Made by a program: the position numbers and the translations under genes. Of a stretch of DNA of 64,000 nucleotides, positions 18,598 through 26,377 are shown in pieces. Each line of letters begins with the position of its first letter. Positions within the stretch are counted from its first letter, which is position 1. The DNA is from Burkholderiales bacterium Ga0077544 (GTDB taxonomy: Bacteria; Pseudomonadota; Gammaproteobacteria; Burkholderiales; Burkholderiaceae_D): the NCBI GenBank assembly GCA_001464355.1, contig LNEU01000019.1:24138-88137 (forward strand). Direction: 5' to 3'. The notes beneath the pieces are model-generated. The model searched no databases. It had not been told where the DNA came from and was given only the letters and a program-made list of their open reading frames with translations.

Positions 18598-19689
18598 GTG
18601 GAAATTCATAGCGACGTGCAAGGGATACGCCTTGCATTGGAACTGGCAGCCAAAGGTATGTTTACGACGACACCGAATCCGCGTGTCGGTTGCGTCATTG
18701 TCAAGGAAAACAAGATCATTGGTACCGGTTATACGCAGCCGGTTGGCCATGCGCATGCCGAAGTACAGGCATTGAACGACGCAGCTGACAAAGGTTTCGA
18801 CGTCGAAGGTTCCACCGTCTATGTCACGCTGGAACCATGCAGCCATCACGGTCGTACGCCACCTTGTGCCGATGCATTGATCCAGTCACGCGTGGCGCGT
18901 GTGGTTGCCGCAATTGCCGATCCGAATCCTCTGGTCGCCGGTCAAGGTCTGGCGCGACTCGAAGCCGCAGGCATACAGGTGACATGCGGCGTGTTGGAGG
19001 ACGATGCCCGAGAAATGAATATTGGTTTTCTGTCGCGCATGCAGCACGGCAAACCTTGGGTACGGATGAAGAGCGCTGCCAGCCTGGATGGCATGACCGC
19101 GCTGCATAACGGCAGCAGTCAATGGATCACAGGCGATGAAGCGCGGGCGGATGGTCATCACTGGCGTGCCCGAGCGTGCGCTATTTTGACCGGCATCGGT
19201 ACCGTGATGGAAGACGATCCACAATTGACGGTGCGTGCCATCGACACGCCGCGCCAGCCACAACGCATCGTCATTGATAGCCAACTGCAGATTAGTGCGC
19301 ATGCGCGGGTATTGAGTGGCGGCGGTACCTGGATCGTGGCGGCAGAGGGCAAACCCGAGAAAGAAAAAATCCTGCGCGACCTCGGGCATGAAGTAATCGT
19401 TTTGCCGAATGCCGATGGCAAGGTCGATTTGCAAGCGCTCATGCTGGAATTGGGGCGTCGCCAGATCAATGAGCTGCATGTAGAAGCCGGCTTCAAACTG
19501 AATGGTTCGCTGATACGCGAAGCTTGCGTCGACGAGTTGCTGGTTTATCTGGCGCCGACTTTGCTGGGTGACGCACAAGGCATGTTCAATCTGCCGGTAC
19601 TGGAATCACTGGAACAAAAGAAGAATCTGGCTTTTCATCAGATCAAGCAGATCGGTGCCGATTTGCGTATCCTTGCTCGCTTCATCTGA
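18598..19689 (+). CDS. ribD: Riboflavin biosynthesis protein RibD (deaminase/reductase)
   Basis: Bifunctional enzyme for steps 2 and 3 of riboflavin synthesis. The 363-residue product starts at GTG 18598 (MEIHSDVQGIRLALELAAKG); no ATG fits family length better. The N-terminal cytidine-deaminase-like domain has the zinc site HAEVQAL and PCSHHGRTPPC. The C-terminal reductase domain follows (WVRMKSAASLDGMTA, then ELHVEAGFKLNGSLI near the end). It starts 55 bases after fimT and precedes ribE. I looked for an FMN riboswitch before it and found none. Confidence 0.95.
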   Translation: MEIHSDVQGIRLALELAAKGMFTTTPNPRVGCVIVKENKIIGTGYTQPVGHAHAEVQALNDAADKGFDVEGSTVYVTLEPCSHHGRTPPCADALIQSRVARVVAAIADPNPLVAGQGLARLEAAGIQVTCGVLEDDAREMNIGFLSRMQHGKPWVRMKSAASLDGMTALHNGSSQWITGDEARADGHHWRARACAILTGIGTVMEDDPQLTVRAIDTPRQPQRIVIDSQLQISAHARVLSGGGTWIVAAEGKPEKEKILRDLGHEVIVLPNADGKVDLQALMLELGRRQINELHVEAGFKLNGSLIREACVDELLVYLAPTLLGDAQGMFNLPVLESLEQKKNLAFHQIKQIGADLRILARFI

Positions 19690-19728
19690 ATAACTTCTTC
19701 ATTTCGCACCTTTTACCTAGATACCATC

Positions 19729-20346
19729 ATGTTTACTGGAATTATCGCTGCCGTTGGCAAAATCACCGCAATTTCCCCGCTGGGCGATGACGCTGCCGGA
19801 CATCGTCTGACTGTTCATGCTGGTGGCTTGCCGCTGGCGGATGTTGCATTGGGCGACTCGATTACCTTGAACGGCGCATGCATGACCGTCGTGAGCAAAA
19901 CGGATCAAGAGTTTGCGGTAGATGTATCGCGTGAAAGCTTGAACTGTACCTCCGGCCTGGATGCCATCGGCGAAGTTAATCTGGAAAAAGCAGTTACGCT
20001 ATCGGAACGCCTGGGTGGCCATCTGGTATCAGGGCATGTTGACGGGCTGGGTGTCGTCAGCAAGTTCGAACCCGTCGGTGAATCGTGGTTGCTCGCGGTG
20101 CAAGCACCAAAAGCGCTTGCAAAATACATTGCAGTCAAAGGCTCTATCGTCATCAATGGCGTGTCGTTGACGGTGAATACCGTTGACGATCTAAAGGATG
20201 CATGTGAATTTTCGGTCAACCTGATCCCGCACACAGTTCAGGTTACTACGCTTAAACATCTGAACGCAGGCAGCAAAGTTAATCTTGAGATTGACCTGAT
20301 CGCACGTTATGTAGAAAGAATGCTGACATCGGCGCGCGCAGAGTAA
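19729..20346 (+). CDS. ribE: Riboflavin synthase alpha subunit
   Basis: Catalyses dismutation of two lumazines to riboflavin. The 205-residue product starts with the invariant MFTGII and contains two lumazine-binding repeats, each with a GDSITLNGACMTV- or GSIVINGVSLTV-like segment and a LGGHLVSGHVDG-type motif. It lies 39 bases after ribD, so the two are likely co-transcribed. ribBX, ribH and nusB lie separately at 43.5-45.8 kb. Confidence 0.96.
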   Translation: MFTGIIAAVGKITAISPLGDDAAGHRLTVHAGGLPLADVALGDSITLNGACMTVVSKTDQEFAVDVSRESLNCTSGLDAIGEVNLEKAVTLSERLGGHLVSGHVDGLGVVSKFEPVGESWLLAVQAPKALAKYIAVKGSIVINGVSLTVNTVDDLKDACEFSVNLIPHTVQVTTLKHLNAGSKVNLEIDLIARYVERMLTSARAE

Positions 20347-20360
20347 TACTTCAGAAAATT

Positions 20361-20385
20361 CCATGCACCAAGACCTGGTGCATGG
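20361..20385. repeat. Perfect 10-bp inverted repeat after ribE
   Basis: CCATGCACCA and TGGTGCATGG separated by five bases, 14 bases past the ribE stop. There is no T run, so a normal terminator is unlikely; it could be an mRNA 3'-end structure or a protein site. Confidence 0.6.
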
Positions 20386-21288
20386 ATTGCAGTCATCTCG
20401 GAAAAATGACGCGTATGAATACTGATTTCCGATAATTGGCGAGTTGAATCTCGTCGAACACGCGCGATACCAAACATGATTGAGTACGAGAGTAAGTCTG
20501 CTATTGGCATATTTTCTTGCAGGCTCAATCCTTTCCAGAAAATTTAGTTTCCCTTGCTTCGCAAAGTCCACCTTGGTCGTACGACCATTTAAATCGCAAC
20601 GCGTATCAGCAACTGTGTACCTACCTAATCCAACCATTGCTTACGGGCATCTGCAGTCTTCGTTTTAACAGGACTGGTAGTTTCAATTCAAGTCTGTCGA
20701 TTGACGTTGCAGCGCCTATCCAATTCGACTTTCTTTGCAGTGTTCCCACATTGATGTCGCACGCCAAGATGCCGAAATATTGTGGCCAGAATATTTCCAC
20801 GCTGAAGTCCGCTCACGCGGTTTTTATTGCAGTCATTTTTTTTACTCTATCACATAGTTTCTTCCGCCGACCACATGTCGTGCACTAAATAGTCAGTGCA
20901 CATTTGGCAGTCATGATCGACGTGTTCATCGTCAAATTAGATGTCTTTAACAAGTGCATATCTGTGTGAACGCTATGGCTATATAAAGATAAAAAATCTC
21001 TCCGTGCACCATTTTCTATTCAATGATTTTTCCGAATATGTAATCGCATAAATCGATTATTGATCGACTTGAAAAGTCATCGCCATCCTTCTAATCTATT
21101 TAAATCAGCAGTTGATCATGATGGTGTTGGCAACAAAGCAGTCTTCCATCCATCAACAATATCTCTCCGGTAATGTTCTTCAATCGCATGTGCAAGACCG
21201 AAATATTTATTCGATTTCAGTAGTGCAAGAAGATCGCTTTTGATGAGTGCATTTTCAGAATATTTCGATTGATGGAATCGGCTTGCGT
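20386..21288. other. About 900 bp without a recognisable gene
   Basis: Open frames here (e.g. 20517-20888 on plus, 20191-20637 on minus) lack ribosome sites and protein-like composition, so I do not call them. The stretch is AT-richer than its surroundings and becomes strongly so towards 21000-21280. It contains one perfect 7-bp inverted repeat (GTGCACT/AGTGCAC, 20880-20901). It may hold decayed coding sequence, an RNA gene or a long upstream region for phaB. Confidence 0.5.
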
Positions 21289-21329
21289 TTGATATGGATC
21301 AAATGGGCGGGTCGATTTCGAAATACATT
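21289..21329 (+). promoter_or_regulatory. FNR box and -10 of the phaB promoter
   Basis: A perfect FNR/Anr box TTGAT-ATGG-ATCAA (21289-21302). A -10 like TACATT (21324-21329) is centred 31 bases downstream, the geometry of a class II FNR-activated promoter (site near -41.5). The phaB start codon is 43 bases further on. Confidence 0.75.
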
Positions 21330-21371
21330 TTGTCTTTTACGCAGAACTGACTTATTTGGGATTTCGTATCA

Positions 21372-22094
21372 ATGAAAAAAGTTGCGTTGGTCACCGGTGG
21401 CACCAGAGGAATAGGTGCTGCAATTGCAGTTGCATTGCATTCCGCCGGTTACGATGTTGCAGTGACTTATCACAGTAATGTCGATGCCGCGCACGCGTTC
21501 AGAGAAAGTACATCTATTCCGATTTTTTGCTGGGATGTTTCTGATTACACGCAATGTCAGGACGGCATACGCATCGTGGAAGCAGAAATAGGTTGCATAG
21601 ATGTACTGGTGAATAACGCAGGCATCACTCGCGACACGGTTTTGCATCATATGGTGCCAGGCCAGTGGCAGGACGTCATTAATACCAATCTCGGTTCTGT
21701 CTTCAATATGTCCCGCAATGTCATTGAAGGTATGCGCTCGCGCAGCTTCGGAAGAATCATCAACATCAGTTCTATCAATGGCGAACGCGGACAGATGGGG
21801 CAGACGAACTATGCCGCTGCCAAGGCGGGCATTCTTGGATTTACCAAATCTCTCGCGCTTGAAAGTGCACGCAAGAACATCACCGTGAATGCGATTGCGC
21901 CTGGATATTGCGATACGGATATGGTTTCCGCCATTCCGCAAGAAGCAATGGAAAAAATAATGACAGGGATTCCCGTTGGGCATTTGGGAACGGGGAGTGA
22001 TATTGCCCGGTTAGTCGTGTTTCTGGCTGATAACGCAGCTGGCTTCATTACTGGCGCGACCTTTGACGTTAATGGTGGACAGTTCATGGCGTGA
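21372..22094 (+). CDS. phaB: Acetoacetyl-CoA reductase
   Basis: NADPH-dependent short-chain dehydrogenase that makes (R)-3-hydroxybutyryl-CoA for PHB synthesis. 240 residues. Cofactor motif TGGTRGIGAA near the N-terminus, NNAG motif, catalytic ISS...YAAAK (Ser-Tyr-Lys) and the PhaB-like NINGERGQMGQTNYAAAKAG segment. The GYCDTDMV segment after the catalytic lysine matches acetoacetyl-CoA reductases better than FabG. It is the first gene of phaB - hemerythrin-like - phasin, behind a perfect FNR box, so expression is probably highest at low oxygen. Confidence 0.9.
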   Translation: MKKVALVTGGTRGIGAAIAVALHSAGYDVAVTYHSNVDAAHAFRESTSIPIFCWDVSDYTQCQDGIRIVEAEIGCIDVLVNNAGITRDTVLHHMVPGQWQDVINTNLGSVFNMSRNVIEGMRSRSFGRIINISSINGERGQMGQTNYAAAKAGILGFTKSLALESARKNITVNAIAPGYCDTDMVSAIPQEAMEKIMTGIPVGHLGTGSDIARLVVFLADNAAGFITGATFDVNGGQFMA

Positions 22095-22149
22095 TGTTGA
22101 ACACCGCCATTTCAAACCTAATTTATTTAAATAATGTGAGGAGAATGAT

Positions 22150-22611
22150 ATGGAACGAATTTTTTTGCACCCGGATATATCACTGGGCATTATCGAGATG
22201 GATAAGGCGCATAGATTATTGATGCGTGAAATCATGGACATGATGCAGGCTCCGAACTTTGAATTTGTCAGTCGCTTGCCGCACTTGGTAGAGTTGTTGG
22301 AGATGGATTTTCGGGGCGAGGAAGAGTTGATGGAAAGAATGGATTATCCGGACTTGCGTGCACATCGTGAACAGCATGCAGAATTGCTCGGTACTGTGCA
22401 TCAAACCGTTGCGAAGGCAATGAATGGCGATTATCTGCTGCCTCGACAGGTGTTGAACATGTTGCCGGAATGGTTTCTATGGCATCTGGTCAAGATGGAT
22501 GCTTCACTTGTAAAAGCGTTAAAGGCAGCTGGCGCTCAACCGATCAATCGCGCTGTTTCTAAACCGACACATTGGGCTGAAAGAGAACCACAGCATATCG
22601 GCTTTGTTTAA
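22150..22611 (+). CDS. Hemerythrin-like protein with an altered ligand
   Basis: A 153-residue four-helix protein of the bacteriohemerythrin family, which binds O2 at a di-iron site. Expected ligands are visible at His21 (MDKAH), Glu57 (FRGEE), His72 and His76 (RAHREQH), His112 and Asp117 (WHLVKMD). The usual second-helix His (HFxxEE motif) is Asp53 here (DFRGEE), so one of seven ligands is changed. The product continues about 30 residues past the fold. It sits between phaB and the phasin gene behind an FNR box, suggesting a low-oxygen sensing or scavenging role. AGGAGAA precedes the ATG. Binding of a metal pair is inferred, not certain. Confidence 0.8.
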   Translation: MERIFLHPDISLGIIEMDKAHRLLMREIMDMMQAPNFEFVSRLPHLVELLEMDFRGEEELMERMDYPDLRAHREQHAELLGTVHQTVAKAMNGDYLLPRQVLNMLPEWFLWHLVKMDASLVKALKAAGAQPINRAVSKPTHWAEREPQHIGFV

Positions 22612-22637
22612 TGATGACCTTAACCGAGGAGCACACC

Positions 22638-23201
22638 ATGTTTCCCTTTTCTACAATGAATGCGCCCGATAATTTGAAGAGTATATTCAATTCAGAACTC
22701 GGTTTGTATAACGCTGCTTCTGGCAAGGCATATGATGTGGCATTGAAAATCGCTGACTTGAATCTTGAACTCATGAAACAGGCTCGTGCAAATTGGGCCG
22801 CACAGTCTGAGCAAATAAAGCAGATGGACGGGAATATCATTCCTCCATTGATGGATACCAATCAATTCAAGAAAAACGTCGAGATTGCCACGTCCTATGG
22901 CCAACATATGACAAAAATCATGCTCGATCTGCAGTCCGATATGTTGAAGGTGGCACAGCAGCAGGCCACCAAGATATCGAGCACGAATGAAAGCGCATCG
23001 GACGCCCAGGAGGCGAGTATGGCGAATCCTAATTTTCCGGGGATTTCCATGCTTCAAAGTATGGTTGAGCAAGCCAGTAAAGGATATGCCGATTGGAATA
23101 GCAGCGTGCTCCATTCCATGGATGCCGCTGGCTCCAATCTTGCACATCAAGCGGCGAGTAAGGGATCGAATAATCATGCGAAGTCGCGCAACGCAAAGTA
23201 G
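22638..23201 (+). CDS. phaP: Phasin family protein (PHB granule-associated)
   Basis: Phasins coat polyhydroxyalkanoate granules. I use ATG 22638 (MFPFSTMNAPDNLKSIF), behind GAGGAG. An earlier ATG at 22611 overlaps the previous stop without a site. The 187-residue product is helical and amphipathic, with the phasin core LGLYNAASGKAYDVALKIADLN and a mid helix VEIATSYGQHMTKIM. The C-terminus is Ser/Lys/Asn-rich. It is 26 bases from the hemerythrin-like gene and probably co-transcribed with phaB, linking the operon to PHB granules. Confidence 0.85.
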   Translation: MFPFSTMNAPDNLKSIFNSELGLYNAASGKAYDVALKIADLNLELMKQARANWAAQSEQIKQMDGNIIPPLMDTNQFKKNVEIATSYGQHMTKIMLDLQSDMLKVAQQQATKISSTNESASDAQEASMANPNFPGISMLQSMVEQASKGYADWNSSVLHSMDAAGSNLAHQAASKGSNNHAKSRNAK

Positions 23202-23359
23202 TCAACGGTATTGCTTTTCTGTATAAGCCGGATGCTTGTTGAACGTGTACTCAGCATGGCGTGTCGGCACCAGAGGCCATGCGTGCAAATCCCGACAGGG
23301 CTGTTGGTCTGGCGGGTAGTGGATATGCAAGCTGTACTTTTTAGGTGAAACAGCGTTAT

Positions 23360-24538
23360 TCAGTTTGGCAACAGTTTGGTTGCCAAACTGGCTGCCATCC
23401 ATTCTTCATTGGTCGCTTCGACCGTTACCGCAATGCTGCTGTCGGGCGAAGAGATTAATGAGGCGTTGGCCACATTTTTCTGGGCATCCAAAGCCAGTCC
23501 CAGAAACTGCAAGCCGTTACATACGCGCGAGCGTATCTCAACATTGTTTTCGCCGATGCCGGCAGTGAACACCAGCATATCCAAACCACCAAGAACTGCA
23601 GTGAGTGCGCCAATTTCTCTCACAATACGGCGCACGTATAGTGCGAGTGCATCATGCGCACGTGGGTTGTTTTTTTCAATCGGCAGCAGTTGGCGTGGGT
23701 CGGATGACACACCGGAAATTCCCAGCAGGCCGCAATCATGGTAGAGCATGTGTCCCAGTTGTTGCGGCGTCAGCTGCTCAGTTTCCATCAGGTATAACAG
23801 CACTCCAGGATCCAGTGCGCCGCAGCGCGTACCCATCATCAGACCATCGAGTGCGGAAAATCCCATGGTCGTTGCCACGCTATGCAGGCCTTGCATGGCG
23901 CACAGACTTGCACCGCTGCCAAGGTGAGCGACGATGATTTTTTTGCGAGCTAGATCGCCGTAGCGTTCTGCCAGAACGATGGACATGTATTCGTATGACA
24001 AGCCATGAAAGCCATAACGCTGCAAGCCGCGCTCCCAGGCGGAGTAAGGTAGTGGCAGCATCTTTTCGACGCGTGGCAAATCACGATGAAACGCGGTATC
24101 GAAACAGGCAATTTGCACCAGCTCAGGTTGCCACTGCAACAGGCTTTCAATTGCTTCCAGTGCGAATGGCTGGTGCAAAGGAGCTAAGGGAATGTAGCTG
24201 CGCAAGTCCGACAAGACCTGATGGTCGACGCGCACCGGCGCGGAATATTTGCTGCCTCCGTGTACTACACGATGTACGACAGCGACCAGCTGCTTGCTGC
24301 CAAGCTGCTTGAGGGTGCGTTGCCGGATGTGTTGCAGCGCCTCATGATAAGGCGTGTCTGTACCGATGGGCAGGTTTTCCGGTGACGACTCAGAGGAGGA
24401 AAATATCGGTGTGGCGCTGGTAATGCCATCGACTTTGCCGCTCCATGCGGGACTGCGGCTGGACAGGGAATTGGGGGCGAAGAGTGCAAACTTGATGCTC
24501 GAAGAACCGCAGTTCAGAACCAGAATGCGCTTACTCAT
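23360..24538 (-). CDS. ackA: Acetate kinase
   Basis: Converts acetyl phosphate and ADP to acetate and ATP, giving substrate-level phosphorylation when respiration is limited. I chose ATG 24538 (MSKRILVLNCGSSSIKF), the conserved start. 392 residues, normal length. Motifs: NCGSSSIKF, VVHRVVHGG, the phosphate-binding HLGSGASL, and FTAGIGEN near the C-terminus. The start overlaps the stop of the upstream phosphotransacetylase gene by four bases (ATGA), so the two are translationally coupled. Convergent with the phasin gene. Confidence 0.95.
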   Translation of the reverse strand: MSKRILVLNCGSSSIKFALFAPNSLSSRSPAWSGKVDGITSATPIFSSSESSPENLPIGTDTPYHEALQHIRQRTLKQLGSKQLVAVVHRVVHGGSKYSAPVRVDHQVLSDLRSYIPLAPLHQPFALEAIESLLQWQPELVQIACFDTAFHRDLPRVEKMLPLPYSAWERGLQRYGFHGLSYEYMSIVLAERYGDLARKKIIVAHLGSGASLCAMQGLHSVATTMGFSALDGLMMGTRCGALDPGVLLYLMETEQLTPQQLGHMLYHDCGLLGISGVSSDPRQLLPIEKNNPRAHDALALYVRRIVREIGALTAVLGGLDMLVFTAGIGENNVEIRSRVCNGLQFLGLALDAQKNVANASLISSPDSSIAVTVEATNEEWMAASLATKLLPN

Positions 24539-25941
24539 GAGGTACCCTTTTTGGCCTGATGTGCCAATATCAGCGCAATCGCACAAGAAGCGATCCGTGA
24601 CTCTCTCGAATCGGCCCGGCTAGTGAGGACAATCGGTACGCGCGCGCCCATGACAATGCCGGCGCTGGCCGCACCGCCCAGATATTCGAGCTGCTTGGCC
24701 AGCATGTTGCCACTTTCCAGATCAGGCACCATCAGGATATCGGCACGTCCGGCGACCTCAGAAGTAATACCCTTGATGCGTGCTGCAGCGATAGAGATAG
24801 CATTGTCGAATGCCAGTGGACCGTCCAGCAATGCCCCTTTGATTTGTCCTCGGTCTGCCATTTTGCATAGTGCTGCAGCATCAAGTGTTGCCGGCATACG
24901 CGGATTGACTGTTTCTACTGCCGCCAGTATGGCCACTCGCGGTTGTTCTACGCCGATTGCCTGGGCCAGGCTGATGGCATTGCGGATGATATCCGCCTTC
25001 TCATCCAGATTAGGCGCGATATTGATTGCTGCATCGGTAATGATAAAGGGGCGTGGATACGCAGGTGTTTGCATCAGGAAGCAATGGCTGAGGCGACGCT
25101 CGGTGCGTAGTTCAGGACAAGCCAGTATGGCTGACATCAGCTCGTCGGTATGCAGGCTGCCCTTGATGATGATGTCGACTTCACCCTTTGCCGCCAGTGT
25201 GACCGCGCGGGCCGCTGCTGCGTGGCTATGGGGAACATCCTCGATACGCAAAGTCGAAATGTCCAGACTGTTGCTGTCAGCGATGGCTTGTAATTTTGCC
25301 CTTGGTGCAACCAGGACGGGAATGATCAGGCCGGCTGCCTGCGCATCCAGCGCTGCCGAGAGACTGAGCACATCGCAAGGATGGACGACTGCCGCCGTAA
25401 TCGTTCCCATAGGCCGGACATATTCCAGCAACCGTAACAGACCATTATCGCTGGCCAGTAATCGTACTTCTGGCAGGGTGGTGCGCGGCAGTGAAATATG
25501 CTCTGTTGGCGCAATCACATCTGCCTCGCCTTCAAGCACGCTAATGCCATCCTGATTGATGCAGGAGCAGGCCATTGTCAGCCGTTTACTCGTTTCGTGG
25601 CGGGCAGTCACGCGCACACTGATTCTTAGGGTGTCACCTATGCGCGCAGGCGCTTTGAAATTCAATGTCTGCGCCAGATAGATCGTACCCGGTCCCGGCA
25701 AACGTGTACCCAGCACCGCTGATATCAGCGCACCGCCCAGCATGCCGTGTGCAATCACGCCTTGAAAACGAGTGGACGAAGCGAATTCCGGATCCAGATG
25801 CTGCGGATTGACGTCACCCGACAGTATCGCAAAAAGTTGAATATCTTCAGCTGTCAGCGTGCGCTCGGTAAAGGCTTCGTCGCCGATGGCGATTTCGTCG
25901 AACACCCGATTTTGAACAATGCGTAGATCGTCCGTACTCAT
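24535..25941 (-). CDS. MaoC-like / phosphate acetyl(butyryl)transferase fusion
   Basis: 468-residue two-domain enzyme. Residues about 15-150 form a MaoC/hotdog domain (SGDVNPQHLDPEFA...GVIAHGMLGG, the (R)-hydratase signature). Residues about 160-465 form a phosphotransacylase domain (EVDIIIKGSLHTDELM; DGPLAFDNAI; ADILMVPDLESGNMLAKQL). With AckA it should turn an acyl-CoA into acyl phosphate and then ATP. The hydratase half may link to 3-hydroxyacyl-CoA pools. I chose ATG 25941 (MSTDDLRIVQNRVFDEIAIG); the upstream frame to 26061 is cysteine-rich and unlike the family. A perfect FNR box lies about 230 bases upstream. Whether acetyl- or butyryl-CoA is preferred is not visible. Confidence 0.88.
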   Translation of the reverse strand: MSTDDLRIVQNRVFDEIAIGDEAFTERTLTAEDIQLFAILSGDVNPQHLDPEFASSTRFQGVIAHGMLGGALISAVLGTRLPGPGTIYLAQTLNFKAPARIGDTLRISVRVTARHETSKRLTMACSCINQDGISVLEGEADVIAPTEHISLPRTTLPEVRLLASDNGLLRLLEYVRPMGTITAAVVHPCDVLSLSAALDAQAAGLIIPVLVAPRAKLQAIADSNSLDISTLRIEDVPHSHAAAARAVTLAAKGEVDIIIKGSLHTDELMSAILACPELRTERRLSHCFLMQTPAYPRPFIITDAAINIAPNLDEKADIIRNAISLAQAIGVEQPRVAILAAVETVNPRMPATLDAAALCKMADRGQIKGALLDGPLAFDNAISIAAARIKGITSEVAGRADILMVPDLESGNMLAKQLEYLGGAASAGIVMGARVPIVLTSRADSRESRIASCAIALILAHQAKKGTS

Positions 25942-26144
25942 GCAGTTCTCCAGATAGAAAGCAATACACATGCAGGATACGCACATGCAGATGCGGGTGG
26001 CGGGCGCACAAGCCCAGGCAAGCGCTGCAGCGGGGGATGAACTAGCAGGTATGCGTAGCAAGGCGTTGGTTGTTCAGGTGATGCGGGCGCTGAAAATGCC
26101 GGCGCCACATGCTGACCTGTCTGTTCATGCATGCTCTGTGAAGC

Positions 26145-26186
26145 AGCTTACGGGTAATCCATTTGTAGCATTTTGATTTCAATCAA
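26145..26186 (-). promoter_or_regulatory. FNR box and -10 of the pta-ackA promoter
   Basis: A perfect box TTGAT-TTCA-ATCAA (26173-26186). On the minus strand a TAAGCT hexamer (26145-26150) is centred 32 bases downstream. The predicted start, near 26138, gives a leader of about 200 bases before the phosphotransacetylase ATG. Confidence 0.65.
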
Positions 26187-26377
26187 ATGCTCTGCAAGGC
26201 AAGGCAAGCATAGGCTATTTCAAGCCGAAATGCGACCAGAGCCAGGATACAGCTGACTCAGTAACAGCCAGGACGAGAGTATCAGTAAAAATAGTGGCAT
26301 TCAGCCCGAAAGCATTTGAAAAATGCGATGTCGGTAATCAGACTGCCGGCAGAGAAGATGGCGATTCTTTTGTTGCA

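Noticed and set aside
20517..20888. 123-codon plus-strand open frame
   Set aside because: No ribosome site, odd composition and no recognisable motif; the minus-strand frames over the same area are no better.
25942..26132. Upstream extension or leader peptide of the phosphotransacetylase gene
   Set aside because: The in-frame extension is cysteine-rich and unlike the family, and the overlapping 64-codon frame has no ribosome site.
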